Both the position numbers and the translations under genes were made by a program. The notes below the pieces were generated by a model. That model ran no database searches and was not told the origin of the DNA. It saw only the letters and a list, made by a program, of their open reading frames with translations. From Plumapathes pennacea (taxonomy: Eukaryota; Cnidaria; Anthozoa; Antipatharia; Myriopathidae): a stretch of DNA of 64,000 bases. Each line of letters starts with the position of its first letter. The first letter of the stretch is position 1. Below, one piece after another: positions 32,777 through 61,779 of the stretch. The stretch covers positions 20,642,331-20,706,330 of the forward strand of contig OZ038465.1 in the NCBI GenBank assembly GCA_964036295.1, given 5' to 3'.

Positions 32777-33200
32777 GGGGGGGGGGGGGGGGGGCATGGG
32801 GTACTCAATAGGAATTTGGGTAGGGGTGTTCCGCTGACTCTATAAAACCCTGACCCTATTCAAGACACAAAAATGGAAATTTTGCTACCCTGTCTAAGAC
32901 AAAGTGCTCTAATTTGATACCCTGTTCAAGACTAAGTTTAGATAAGTTAGGCTGCGTTGCACGCGTTTCCACTGGAACATATGAAGAAATCACGCGAAAA
33001 TGACGAGAGCAAAAATGTGGTTGAGGGGGAAGGGGAAGAGGAGAAAATCTTTAGAAAATAACCCTGTTTAAGACACGAAAATGTAAAATTTGATACCCTG
33101 TTTAAGACAGAAGACCCTGAAAATGATGAAAATGATACCCTATCGGGCGGAACATCCCTATATAGGAAATATATGGGAGTACCCCCCCCCCCCCCCCCCC
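32777..33200. mobile_element. Short element bounded by poly-G and poly-C runs
   Basis: 18 G (32,777-32,794) open and 19 C (33,182-33,200) close a segment of about 424 bp. Inside the runs, GTACTCAATAGGAAT ... GGGGTGTTCCGC on the left matches the complement of GCGGAACATCCCTATATAGG ... GGGAGTAC on the right. The middle repeats CCCTGTYTAAGAC several times. Both flanks read TTCTAGAC. It is probably a non-autonomous DNA element just upstream of the ML gene. Confidence 0.65.
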
Positions 33201-34722
33201 GGAGTTCTAGACTTGTTCTACATGTGAATAAAGAAGTCTAGCTATTCAAGTGCTTGATTTCCAATATATTATTTCTGAATGCGTTTTGAACTAAAGCCAG
33301 TTTGTTTGAAATACTTTGATTTTAGAGTGGAGACACAGTAAAGCCTCAAACGAGCGGCATAAATCGTGCAACCAAATATTGCAAATCTGCCTGGATGCTT
33401 GTGAAAACCCGTAATCATACTGATTACTATTAACTATAGCCTGCGAACACCTACTGTCCTCAGTGCAGAAAGCCAAAATTTGTCTATTCCGCTCGCTGCT
33501 TACCCTGGCTTTTCTAGTCACTTCCAATTTCTTCTGTAGCTTGACAGGAAATAAATACTTCCCTTTTTACTTTCGAAACTACAAAACCATGCTACGAGAC
33601 ACGTGACGCAGGCCATGCATGACGTTGAGCGATTTGATTCCTGAAACTACTTCCTAGTTATATTTTATTCTGTTTAACGACTGGCCTACGTACGGCCTGT
33701 AAGTTTTGCAAAAATACCAACTTGTGTTTGGCATTAGATGAGGAGCACCCACCGGAGCTGTTCCGCAAAATAAGTGTTCCACACAGCATCCTGTGCTGGC
33801 AGGCGTTTTGTTTTTTCTTTACTGCTGGCTGAGAAAAAAGTACTCATTTCGGGCCTCTGGCAAAATTGAGTCTTGCATAGCCGGCGAAAATGGACAGATT
33901 TTCCGCCTGTCGCTTTGTGCCGCCAAAAATTATGTATTCCAAAGCCTGGAAGCATTAATTTATTATTTCCGGCTGGAAAGAAAAAGGTGATTTCATCACC
34001 ATTTTATAAGATTACTGTTAAGTGCAGCAGTTTCGTATCTAGGCTTCAATCACGACAGGAAATGAAAGTAAACACTTGAATAATACTGAACAAGAAAGAC
34101 AGACAGAAAGATGAACTGGATGGAATTGAATGAACTGGATGGAATTGAACTCACTCTTTCAATGATAATATTGTTTGATTCGTTTAATGATTATATTTCA
34201 ACCATCTCGAAGTGCAACGAATTAAGTTGAGTTCCATTTTATTTCCGGCTCTGATAGTTCTAGGCTGTGATGCAAATTTGTCTTTGGCTTTTCAGCTGAC
34301 AATGTAAATCACTGAAGTACAGCATAATTTCATAAAGTTCAATCGTACTTAAGCCACCTAAAACCTGCTAGTACATGAGCCTCCGAAAGTAAGTGAGCAT
34401 AATCTGACAGGAGAATCATTTCCTAGAGTTCTAAAAGCCACGCTGTCGGTAACGATCTAAGTTGAATTTAACCAGATTCCATTCCGATCTGCCGGAAATG
34501 ATCTGCAAGGATGCACCCGGAAATTGTGCTTTGTCCTAGCATCAACCAATATAATTGATCCAGAAGTGAAATGACTATCTCCAAAAATAGAAATGAAACG
34601 TAATCATGTTGTAGTCAGTGCTTCAATAACAGAAACACACTTCCGTTTTCTTTACTGACAGCTTTCTGTGCATACAAAAGGAGATTCGCAAAGTTATACC
34701 AGAGGTGCAGATAAACTATCAG
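33201..34722. other. Intergenic between the divergent ML and receptor genes
   Basis: No supported exon. It presumably contains the promoters of both divergent genes. A small direct repeat (GAACTGGATGGAATTGAA, twice) lies at about 34,113-34,150. Confidence 0.5.
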
Positions 34723-51434
<16,712 letters not shown>

Positions 51435-52040
51435 TGTGACAATGTCGCGACAATAGGACAAGTAGATTGATGATGTGCAACGAGGCGTCTGAAGCGTTTA
51501 CAGCTAAACGTGTTCCTTACAAACCCGCAAGTCGACAGACGTTTTCGCGTATAATTGGGGAGAAAAAAAAAAAAAAAAAAAAAAAAAAACTAGGCTCTCA
51601 AAAACCAGCGTATTGTTTTCCCAACATTTTCATAGAAAATGTTATTGAAGTCATATTTTCTTTACTTCACGGACTAGTTCACCCTTTACTAACTAATATG
51701 TATGCATGTAGATACGTATTTAATAATTATATACATATCTATTTTATGCATGTACTTCTGGCTAATTGTATTTATAATCTGTAATAGTGTACTGTATGGT
51801 ATGTGCTCGTGTATTAGACCAATAATTTATGAATGGTGCAATAGCACATTTCTTTTGTAATTGTAGCACTTTATCCCTACTCTACCCCTGTACGTTCTCA
51901 TAGCACCTTGCATTTTGCATATTCTATTAACTTGCTACTTATATTTATGTATTATTTATTATTATTTCTCTGTTAATGTTATTCAATTTGTCAGTTACAC
52001 TTCCTTAAGCCTAATTTTATTACTTTATAATGATAACGAC

Positions 52041-52046
52041 AATAAA
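52041..52046 (+). terminator. Candidate distal polyadenylation signal of the receptor gene
   Basis: AATAAA about 610 nt after the stop codon. This is the first clear one I noticed, and its use is unproven. Confidence 0.3.
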
Positions 52047-52225
52047 GGCGATTATATATTGCAGTTGGAAGTTTTGCTACATCAGGGTTAGTAGCGGAAT
52101 ATTGAATATTGAATATCGTGGTTGAAAACTGAGGAATATTGAATATTTGCCTAAAAAATATACTGAATACGGGATATTTCAATAAAGCGCATGACAAATA
52201 GAGAAGAGGGAATATTCTAAAAAGA

Positions 52226-53330
52226 ACTAGACTGGCGTTGCCAGTAAGCTCGCGGCCGGTTAGTTGGGTCGAGAGCAGAATAAACTAAAATGGAAAGCAA
52301 GGACAAGAGCGGAAGACCGGGAGACTTCCAGTTTCTCACAGTATAGAGAACTTGGCTATCATTACAACACTCATACACTTGGTTCTTAAAGGTTGAGCGA
52401 CTCTGCATTTTGAGCTTAGAAGCGAAACGGTTACCCACCGAGTAAATCTGAGTAATGCGTGACTTGTCTTTGACAGTTTGACCTCGAGGCCACGATTAAT
52501 CCAGCCTTTGCTTCAATACTAGTCTGTCTTGTTTTTTAACTGAATGCGTTTCACTTCTATTAGGCTTTCGAGTATTCGTGCTTGTAACAAATATAAAATT
52601 GAAAGCGAGGAATGTAACGCGAGACATGTTTAAAATATTATTGCGATTTTGTTCACAGTGTGTTCAGTCCATTTGCGACTGCAAACTTAATACTCAGGAC
52701 TATTTCGGTGTATTTTTCATTTCTGGTATACAATGACCATTGCAAAACAAAGGCTACATGATCGAATGAAAGAAACATTTCAACAGGCAATGTACGATAA
52801 GCAGAAGAATCGTATGAGGCAACAGATGTCATGAACAGAGTAAAGCATAAATCGCCATTGTTTTGCGGCTAAAGCTCATCGTAGCTTTGGTTTCCGTTTT
52901 CGGCCTGTTTCTTCCCAGAAGTATTTCGTGTCGCCACAGAAAGTTTCGTCGGGACTAAATATTTAGCGGCGACAGAGATATTTGCAATCCCCCAGCGGTA
53001 TCTGATCAAACATCTGTTTACGGCTATTCTCGAAGCTTCCGCGGTGAACTAAAGAACGCAAGTCAAAATCGTTCCCTAACATCCAGTTTATCAGTGCGTG
53101 TACCACAAACCCAAACGGTGGAGTTTGGATTAAATGCAGTTAACTTTTACACACAAGTACCGAGCTGCCACAATCGAGTTGTTTCGAAGTCAATTACGTC
53201 ATTGCATATCACGTGATAATCTGAACCAATCATGGTGTGCAGATTCGTAACCCAGAAAAAAACTAACATGACGATAAAGACACGCCGTGTGATTTTAAGC
53301 TCGACGGGCCACGCCCGCGAGCAATAAGGA
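52226..53330. mobile_element. 1.1-kb non-autonomous element, copy 3
   Basis: Starts ACTAGACTGGCGTTGCCAGT and ends near CCACGCCCGCGAGCAATA. It is more diverged from the block A and B copies than those are from each other. The inverted GCTCGCGG...GTCGAG motif at both ends supports a terminal-inverted-repeat element. Confidence 0.65.
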
Positions 53331-54040
53331 ATATCCAAAAAAAAAAAAAAAGTTAGTAAGGAATGGGATTATTTACCTCAGGAGAGCAGAGGAATATGGA
53401 ATTTTCAGAGTAAAAATATTCCGCTTCTACCCCCGATGCTACACTCAGTGCCGATATGAACTTTTACTCTCAAGTCTTGTTTAACTTAACAGACAGAAGT
53501 CTTGTTTAACAGCGGTAGCTATACGCCATATGATAGATATCTTAATTCTATAAGCCCAGTACTATGTCCCTCAAAATTTAAACAACTTGGGCACTCAAGG
53601 CAAATGAAAGCAGAATGATGTAACAGATGGGTAACCTAACTCGATTGTTGCCGCTCACTGAAGTCAATCGAGTGAAGGCAGCGTATGTATCGGCAACCGA
53701 ATTATAAATTATGTTCCTCGCTCTGACCATTCAGAACACTCAATACACTGGCGATTAAGTGTCTAATACCCGGAATGGTTTGCTTCCAGACTCCATGAAA
53801 TGGAAGAGTTTGAACTTTAGAGACAGAGAATTTGTGGAAGGCTGTTTGTGAAGGCTGTAGTTGACGCCGAGTTGACATGGGTGCTTCGAAACAGACCAAA
53901 TAACTCAACAAAATCCACGCAAAAACAGTCGTATCGACCGCGCTGCGTTTTTATCCCAGGGCTTTAGAATCGTCATCTGGACAACGATCCAACTCCAGCC
54001 GAGAACAGTGTGACAAGAAGACAAAAGGCAATTGCTTACT

Positions 54041-54113
54041 TCAGAATGGTGAATTCATCCCTAACTTGATACCAAACTGGAGCTTGGCTCTTTTCTGATA
54101 TTGAGTCCAAAAC
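54041..54113 (-). pseudogene. TMEM94-like last exon, broken copy (block B)
   Basis: Same fragment as 483-555, with the same acceptor damage (TAA then G). One further change (GGTACC to GGTATC on the coding strand) swaps Thr for Ile before KLGMNSPF. The exon upstream of it is absent. Confidence 0.75.
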
Positions 54114-54433
54114 TTACAAAATCAAAAGAATAGATAAGTACAATATGCTAATTGAATTTTTATCCACATAAGTATTACAATTTTCTCGAATGTGATTGGT
54201 GCATCAACCTCCATATAAATTGTAATCGGAAGAAAGCGCAGTCATATTTTGTTGATTCTGTTATTGACGTCAGTTGGAACCACAGCAAAAACAAAACAAA
54301 TAACAGAAAACAAGACAATTGTTGGTCTTTCATAACAAAACAATTGTTGGTCTTTCATAAAACAGCCGCAAGTACAATATTTCGCGCACATTTTATAAAT
54401 TAATTGCTTTGCTAATTTTCATAAATTCTACAT

Positions 54434-54943
54434 GAGCCTATTAAGCAACCCGTTCAGAAAATTAAACCATCACTCCTTTGATAACATGAGTCCCCAAGCA
54501 AATATGTAAGTCTATGTGCATATCTGTCACTCAACTAACTTTTTTTTAACCGAACGCGAGGTCTGTACGGAGAAATATCAGACCAAGGTCTTGGCGGTAC
54601 GGCTCCCAGCCGCTTCGGCCTTTAGTTGATTCCACATATATTCTATACCGACGCAGTTCTCACGAGTACTAGCATTCCATTGAATTGAATCTGCGCCATA
54701 AAGTCGGTTACTCCTACAGTTACTGCCTGTCGTAGTTCAGTTTTGCAACAAAGGTATCTCCAATGACTAACAAAATAATTATAAAGTTATTAGTTTAATG
54801 AAACCCATTTTATAGTCTTTCACTACTCAGTCCCCCCGTTGGTCGATTCTTTTCCTTTTTGATTCTGCTCTATTTTAACAGTTCACTGTTCTCTACGTTT
54901 ATTCCAGAGCGATGACGTGTATAAAGAAGTCTAACATCACCGT
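54434..54943 (+). pseudogene. Receptor exons 19 and 20, degenerate copies (block B)
   Basis: Exon 19 homology is at 54,434-54,505 with the CAT acceptor, and exon 20 at 54,908-54,943 with the 24-nt deletion. The same lesions occur in block A. Unlike A, the following intron continues without the foldback insertion. Confidence 0.85.
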
Positions 54944-55628
54944 GTAAGTAAATAGATCTGCTGATGCACATTTTTGAGCTAATTGTAAGTAATTTTATTC
55001 TTTGCGACCTGTTTTGAACCATTATCAATTTGAAAACCGGTCAAGGGCAGTGTATTTGCCTCGCCTTAGAATGGGACCCAATGAAGCTCTTGAAGCTCAA
55101 GCAACCAGTGCCAGAACGAACAAACGCCACTCCAGCGTCGTTCTTCAGATGGCACCTAGCTACTGCGCATGCTCTTTGTGTTGTACCGCGAAGGAGCCCA
55201 TTCATACTCATACATTTTCCGCGGAAGCGATGTGTGTCATACGATTGACGATAACATGATAAGATGTAAGTTAAGAAAGTAGATGTGAACTAGTGGGCAA
55301 CTGAAATATTGGATCGCCTATCAATGTGACAATAATCTTTTTTATTTTCTTAGTTTTTGACCAGGATTTTTGTTAATTGTACGTTTCAACATCACCAGCT
55401 GTCCCACAGTAAACCTCTGGTTTCTTGTGCGCATTTTTAACATCAATTTTCTGATGCCCTGGAGAAGAAGCTAGTAAAATAATCAGTTGAAAATAATCAT
55501 GGTACAAAGCGGGTTTTTCCTCCATTCGCCAGTGAAGAGTCGGACAGAAAAAGAAGAAAAACAAATAGGTACACCGACAAAAAATGAAATGGAGAAAAAC
55601 AAAAAGAACCCGGAATTATTGTGACGTT

Positions 55629-56076
55629 GTCTGCAGTAGTAAAAACAAACGTGACTTAGATCGTCTTCAAAAGTTACAAAACCGTGCCGCCCGGCCGGGT
55701 TACTACAAGTGCTACGTATGGCGTCCGGTCATACAACATATTCAAGTCCCTCAGATGGGACAATCTTACTGAAAGGCGTTTTAAGCACGAAATAATTCCT
55801 GTTTACAAAGTCATGAACAATATAACCCCACAGTACCTCAAATCGCAGTTTTCAAGACCGAGCGATAGCAACCACTATGGTCTAAGGGGCCAAGAAACTA
55901 AACTTTCGTTGCCTCTTCGAAAAACAAAGTTCACCAGAAAAACCTTTAGGTTTAGAGCTACCTCAAGATAGAAAATCTTAGCCGATGAGATAAGATCTAC
56001 CAAGAAGTTACCTCGTTTTAAGCAAGTTTTACACAACCACTGTCTCCCCACTCTATAAACTGAGTTAGTCACGACG
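55629..56076 (+). mobile_element. LINE reverse-transcriptase C-terminal fragment (block B)
   Basis: Copy of 2,385-2,835. The frame from ATYGVRSYNIF to FRFRATSR is open here (ORF 55,684-55,971), whereas A has a TAG. It is still only a 3' fragment. Confidence 0.75.
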
Positions 56077-56218
56077 TTTAGTAATTATTTCAACATTATT
56101 ATATCTTTGTATAATAGATATAGGTACACGGTTTTTATAAAAAAAGCAATTGTAAAATTGATGAAATTCTTGTTTATAAATAAAGTTATGTCTGTTTCTC
56201 TTTCCACTTCCCTTTCCT

Positions 56219-56247
56219 CCCCCCCCCCCCCCCCCCCCCCCCCCCCC
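56219..56247. repeat. Poly-C run (29 C)
   Basis: Expanded from six C at the matching site of block A (2,980-2,985). It lies about 260 nt past the MACPF stop codon. Confidence 0.9.
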
Positions 56248-56425
56248 ATCACTTAGGTGTGTTATCAACCTGTCGTTGTCTTTGTCTTTGTCTCTGTCTC
56301 TCATCTTATCAATTTCCCTGTCTCTTGAGCGAAGGATGAACCACCCATTTCAGGAAACCACAATTTCAGATAGCATAATCATTTTAAGACACCATCAACT
56401 GTTTTCAGCAATAACAATATCACCT

Positions 56426-56431
56426 TTTATT
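56426..56431 (-). terminator. Candidate polyadenylation signal of MACPF copy B
   Basis: AATAAA on the minus strand, 78 nt past the stop, conserved with copy A. Confidence 0.5.
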
Positions 56432-56508
56432 GTATAATTCGCTGTCATTGCATGACGTTACAAGTACAGTAGTAAGAAAATAACTCATTTCGCTATGTCT
56501 TGATGCGA

Positions 56509-58020
56509 TTAGTTGAAGTCAAATTCTTCTGTACTTCCATCATCTTTGATTCCTTCTTCTCCTTCGTTAACTTGCTCCCCAAAACGGCCAAGCATCTTCC
56601 TGGATACCTTCATCTTCTTGGACTCCTTCTTGTTTTTCTTTGATTTATCCCCACAAGCCATGGCGTCCAAGTACAAGGCCTTCTTGCTGTCCAGCGACCA
56701 TATGATCTTTCTTTCCGTACGTTCGTGCCTGCATGAGCACTGGGAACCCCACACCTTCCAGTCGCATCCATTCCAGTGCATATCAGTGCCATAATAAGGA
56801 GCAGCTGTTGTTCTTCTTTTACCAGTGTCCGAAGTCTTTGAGGCGTAGCGAATGCACGAGTCACCATAACAACCGCAATACACGCCTACACGATAATGGC
56901 AGTCGTTGTCGCTGTGACAACCTTCGGGTGCAAGCGAGCACTGGTATTCGGGCCTGTCGGGTTTGCTATTTGGTGACAACTCAAACCTTTGCAGTACTTG
57001 CTTATGCTTTGCTACATACGGACAGCCGAAGTTCAGGTAGCCTTTGTAGTAATACTCCAGGTTGATAGCTTTGGCGAGGTCTTTAGATGACGAAAACTTT
57101 TCCTGTAGGACCTCCCATATTGGTTTGAGTTTGAATTGGATCGCTGCCGGGCTGGAGTACCCTTCGTTCATAAACTTTTCAATCAGTTTGTCAGATCGTT
57201 TATTCACAAGTGCACCGCGAGTTTCCGCGTTGCCCCCTCTGACGGTCAATGAACTGACCATTTCCAAGCTTGTGACCCTGGAGATATCTTTATTGGTAAT
57301 GCCGGCACAGAGCGACACATTCAGTTTCTTTACGCCGACATCTCCAGCCAGAGAAATGCAGCTTTTGACGGTGAAATCTCGTTCGGTGTAAGTCTTCTCG
57401 GATTTGGAAAAAGAGTACTGGTCGATACTGGAACCATAGATGACTTCTGTCACGAGGTGCGAGCCGTACTCTTTCAGAAAGATGTTATACTTTCTCCAAG
57501 ATTCATACTGCCATGGCGAGGGGATGGTGACTTCCAAGTCTTGAAAGGTCTTGATAAGGCTCGGATTGAGCTTGCCTTCGTGAAGGCAGTCTGTTTCAAC
57601 CAACTGCTTGTATGCCTTTGAAGCCATCTTTAAGGAATCGCCGCTGACTTTGCGCTCAGAAGAACTGATAGACTTGGTGGTTGCATCGAGCGTAGCTGCC
57701 ATGGAAAAATCGGCTTCATATGATCCACGCAGATTAGTGGTAGACGCGATGCTGGAATAAAATGAGGCTGTGTCTCTGTAATAGTCGTCATGTCTGTACG
57801 ATACCTGGAGATCTTCTTTCCTTATGCAATCTTTAGGGAGAGAATCAAAGATGTGACCTCCGTTTGGGATGGAACCCAATAGGTTTGTGTCTGGGACGTA
57901 GATGGACTCTCCAAGTGAAAGCGGTACATCATCTTTGGCAACGCAAGCTCCAAGGGTGACGAACAAAATGAAAGCGGCTAGCATCTTGTCGCGTGTTGCT
58001 TGTAGATAGTGTCTAACCAT
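56509..58020 (-). CDS. MACPF-domain secreted protein, copy B (503 aa, single exon)
   Basis: Same length, leader, MACPF core (YGSH at 185-188), cysteine-rich tail and basic/acidic C-terminus as copy A. Differences I can see from A to B: D243N, D393A, K427Q, G437R and G466E. Four of the five lie in the last 111 residues, in or next to the cysteine-rich and Lys-rich tail. I found no silent difference in a line-by-line comparison. The open frame, conserved polyadenylation signal and conserved 5' flank suggest both copies could be expressed. Pore-forming activity is family knowledge and is not shown here. Confidence 0.9.
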   Translation of the reverse strand: MVRHYLQATRDKMLAAFILFVTLGACVAKDDVPLSLGESIYVPDTNLLGSIPNGGHIFDSLPKDCIRKEDLQVSYRHDDYYRDTASFYSSIASTTNLRGSYEADFSMAATLDATTKSISSSERKVSGDSLKMASKAYKQLVETDCLHEGKLNPSLIKTFQDLEVTIPSPWQYESWRKYNIFLKEYGSHLVTEVIYGSSIDQYSFSKSEKTYTERDFTVKSCISLAGDVGVKKLNVSLCAGITNKDISRVTSLEMVSSLTVRGGNAETRGALVNKRSDKLIEKFMNEGYSSPAAIQFKLKPIWEVLQEKFSSSKDLAKAINLEYYYKGYLNFGCPYVAKHKQVLQRFELSPNSKPDRPEYQCSLAPEGCHSDNDCHYRVGVYCGCYGDSCIRYASKTSDTGKRRTTAAPYYGTDMHWNGCDWKVWGSQCSCRHERTERKIIWSLDSKKALYLDAMACGDKSKKNKKESKKMKVSRKMLGRFGEQVNEGEEGIKDDGSTEEFDFN

Positions 58021-58030
58021 GGAATGGATG

Positions 58031-61000
58031 TGAATGTTGTGTAGCGCTTCCTTAAAAACAGTAATGTATAGGTAATGTAGGTGAAAGGTGAACAGGTATT
58101 CTTACATGATTGAACATGAGATCACACATGGCTGAATAAGCAAAGGAAAAGCGGATAAAGGCGAACCTGTAGACCTGACAGCATACATGGACGAATAAAC
58201 AAAATGATTGAAAGAGGGGACCAATTCGATTAACATTTACACGTGTACTTTAAAAGTTCGATCATTACTCTAACGCGACTAAAATGACTTTAATCTGTTG
58301 GAATTGTGTAAAGCTCTACGGATACAAGTCTCAAATGCATAACTGCAACAGCATTTGGCCATGGTATTGAATTAGAGTGTGTTTAACTTGTGGAAAAAGT
58401 GACCCAACTTGTAAAATACACTTGTAAATGTTTTATTGAATTGACCCCAGATATGGCAAACTAAGCACTCGTAGGAAGTGGCAGAAACGAAGGATTGACG
58501 ATAACATGTGCGTTAGGAGATTAGATGAGAAGTATGGGAAAATCGCCTATAAACGTGACCATTGTTTTTTTTATTTTCTTAGTTTTTGACCAGGATTTTT
58601 GTGCGTGTGGTTGTTGTGTAGCGCTTCCTGAAATAACAGTAATGTATAAGTAATGTAGGTGAAAGGTGAACAGGTATTCTTACATGATTGAACATGAGAT
58701 CACACATGGCTGAATAAGCAGAGGAAATGTGGATAAAAGCTAACCTGTAAACCTGACAACAGACATGGACGAATAAACTTAATAAATTTCCACTGGTTTG
58801 CCGTGGTGTGGACAAACTGAAATAACAGTAATGTATAAGTAATGTAGGTGAAAGGTGAACAGGTATTCTTACATGACTGAACATGAGATCACACATGGCT
58901 GAATAAGCAGAGGAAAAGCGGATAAAGGTAAACCTGCTGTAAACCTGACAACAGACATGGACGAATAAACAAAATAATCGAAAGGAGGGACCAATTCAAT
59001 TAACATTTACAAATTTATTTTAAAAGCTCGACCATTACTCCAACGCCACTAAAATGACTTTAATCTGTTGGAATTCTGTAAAACTTTACGGATACAAGTC
59101 TCAAATGCATAACTGCAACAGCCTTTGGCCATGGTATTGAATTGAAGTGTGTTTTAACTTGTTAAACAAGACTAGCCTTGCCAGTGAGCTCGCGGCGCGA
59201 GTTGGGTCGAGACCAGAATATAAAATGGAAAGTAGGGGACAAGAGCGGAACTCCCAAGAGAGACTTCCAATTTCTCACCATAAAAATATCACACAGTATA
59301 GAGAACTTGGCTTTTGACACCTTGCTCTTTTGACACCTTGATTAAACTAAAAATTATTATTATAACACTCATGAGCGACCCTGCATCTTGAGAATGCGTG
59401 ACATATCTTTTTATGCACAATCGATTATGAAAGTTTTACCTTGACTCTTATTTCTAATCAGGGGCCACGATTAATCCAGCCTTCGCTTCACTACTTATGT
59501 GTTTTCTTTTATTAACTCAATACGTTTCTTCTATCAGGCTTTCGAGTATTCGTGCTCTGTAACAAATATAAAATTGAAAGCGAGGAATGTCACACGAGAG
59601 ATGTTTACAATATTATTGCGCTTTTGTTCACAGTGTGTTCAGTCCATTTGTGACTGCAAACTCAATCCTCAGAATTATTTCGGTGTATTTTTCATTTCTG
59701 GTATTCAATGACCATTGCGAAACAAAGGCTATATGATCGAATGAAAGAAACACTTCAACAGGCAATGTACGATACGCAGAAGAATTTTATGAGGCAACAG
59801 ATGTCACGTACAGAGTAAAGCATAAAGCGTCATTGTTTTACGGCTAAAGCTCACCGTAGCTTTGGTTTCTGTTTTCGCCCTGTTATCTTCCCAAAAGTAT
59901 TTCGTGTCGCCACAGAAAGTTTCGTCGGGACTAAATATTTATCGGCGACAGCGGTATCCATCAAATATTTGTTTACGGCTATTCTCAAAGCTTCCGCGGT
60001 GAACGCGAGCCAAAATCGTTCCCGAAAATCCAGTTTATCAGTGCATATTCCACAGAGCCAAATGGTGTTGAGTTTGGGTGGGATGCAGTTTACTTTTACA
60101 CACAAGTAACGAGCAATTCACTGGCCACATCTCGAGTTGTTTAGTGAAGTCAATTACGTCATCGCCCAGCACGTGATAATATGAACCAATCACCGTGTGC
60201 TGATTCTCGACCCACAAAAAGGAAAAATATAAAAATAAAAATTTGCGTTTTTAAGCTCGCTTGGGCCCCAGGCCCCCGCCAGCAAAAAATGGCCCAACCT
60301 GTAAAATACACTTGCAAATGTTTTATTGAATTGACCCCAGATATGGCAAACCAAGCACTCGTAGAAAGTGGCAGAAACGAAGAATTGACAATAACATGTA
60401 AGTTAGGAGATTAATTGGGAACTTAAAAATTGGATCGCCTATCAACGTGACCATTGTCTTTTCATTTTCTTAGTTTTTGACTAGGAGTTTTGTGCGTGTG
60501 GTTGTTGTATAGCGCTTCCTTAAAGACAGTAATGTATAAGTAATGTAGGTGAAAGGTGAACAGGTATTCTTACATGATTGAACATGAGATCACACATGGC
60601 TGAATAAGCAGAGGAAAAGCGGATAAAGGCAAACCTGTAAACCTGACAACAGACATGGACGAATAAACAAATTGATTGAAAGGAGGGACCAATTCAATTA
60701 ACATTTACACGTGTACTTTAAAAGTTCGATCATTACTCTAACGCGACTAAAATGACTTTAATCTGTTGGAATTCTGTAAAACTTTACGGATACAAGTCTC
60801 GAATGCATAACTGCAACGGCAGTTGGCCTTGGTATTCAATTAAAATGTGTTTTAAATATGTGGTAAAAGTGGCCTAACTTGTAAAATACACTTGTAAATG
60901 TTTTATTTAATTGACTCCAGATATGGCAAACCAAGCACTCGTAGAAAGTGGCAGAAACGAAGGATACTAAATAAGGGAGAGTAAATAGGAACTACGGGGC

Positions 61001-61085
61001 AATTGGGCAACTAAAAAAATTGGATCGCCTATTACCGATACGATTGTTTTTCTATTTTTTTAGTTTTTGAGCAGAATTTTTGTAA
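58031..61085. repeat. Tandemly reiterated MACPF 5' flank (block B)
   Basis: Units start near 58,037, 58,616, 58,815 and 60,508. The second is only about 200 bp, because a deletion joins the left arm of the foldback (about 58,787-58,812) to ACTGAAATAACAGTAATG of the third unit. The third contains the 1.1-kb element. Confidence 0.85.
59170..60288. mobile_element. 1.1-kb non-autonomous element, copy in block B
   Basis: Near-identical to 6,653-7,765 at the same position of the flank repeat, so it predates the A/B duplication. The minus-strand ORF at 59,851-60,105 is the counterpart of that at 7,326-7,586, differing at its end by a frameshift. Confidence 0.7.
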
Positions 61086-61779
61086 ATTGTACGTTTTAAC
61101 ATCGTGAGCTGTCCCACGGTAAACTTCTGCGGTTTCTTGTGCGCATTTTTAACATCATATTTTTAATGCAACAGAGAAGCAAGTACAATCATCAGTTAAA
61201 AATAATTATGACAATTGGCCCACATCGTTACACATATCCACCAGCATGAATTACTGTTCCTGTTACTCTTTACGAAGTCACTAAGTTTTCTCAATTCTCT
61301 GAAGAGTCGGACAGACAAAGAGTAAAACGGAGGGAAACAAGGAGAACCCGGAAGAAGAATTGGCGCCGATTGATTACGTCTTTGAGCTCTAACTGTTCCC
61401 TTAGAAGTTGCTGATGACGATAGGCACTGCGCACATGTAACAGACGAACTCATTTTCGAGCTTTGACAGTAAAAGGTCAAGCAAACTAAAATAAAATGAT
61501 ACGTTTAAATTACAAAAAGGATACTTAAATTGAATAGAAGTTTGAGCCATGAATTTGGCGAGCCCTGCGACCTGTACATCAAATTTTCCCGACCAATCAA
61601 AAGCGATGGCTCCGAAGTAAATTTGCATGTTCTGCTTGTGTGCTTTCCGCCCTAAGTAAAACGAAAAAAAAAAAAAAAAAAAAAAAAAAATCAAAATCTC
61701 GAGCCGGAGCGGTTTCTGGTACCGACGTCTTTTTCAGCCTAGTGCCTGCTCGAAGATGAGTTGAGTCGCCCCAGCGTTT
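61086..61779. other. Right edge of the MACPF segment in block B
   Basis: Counterpart of 8,566-9,270, with 27 A at 61,664-61,690. No supported gene. Confidence 0.6.

Larger units (their letters stand above)
51435..53544. other. Receptor 3' flank up to block B
   Basis: Contains a run of 27 A (51,563-51,589), a candidate AATAAA at 52,041-52,046, the third copy of the 1.1-kb element, and about 200 bp of spacer. A stretch near 51,460-51,560 is homologous to the sequence after receptor exon 24 in blocks A and B. No other gene is seen. Confidence 0.6.

Noticed and set aside
58579..58896. 105-residue ORF with a duplicated MCDLMF-VRIPVHLSPTLLIH segment
   Set aside because: The duplication comes from the tandem 5' flank repeat and the frame is not kept in the other units.
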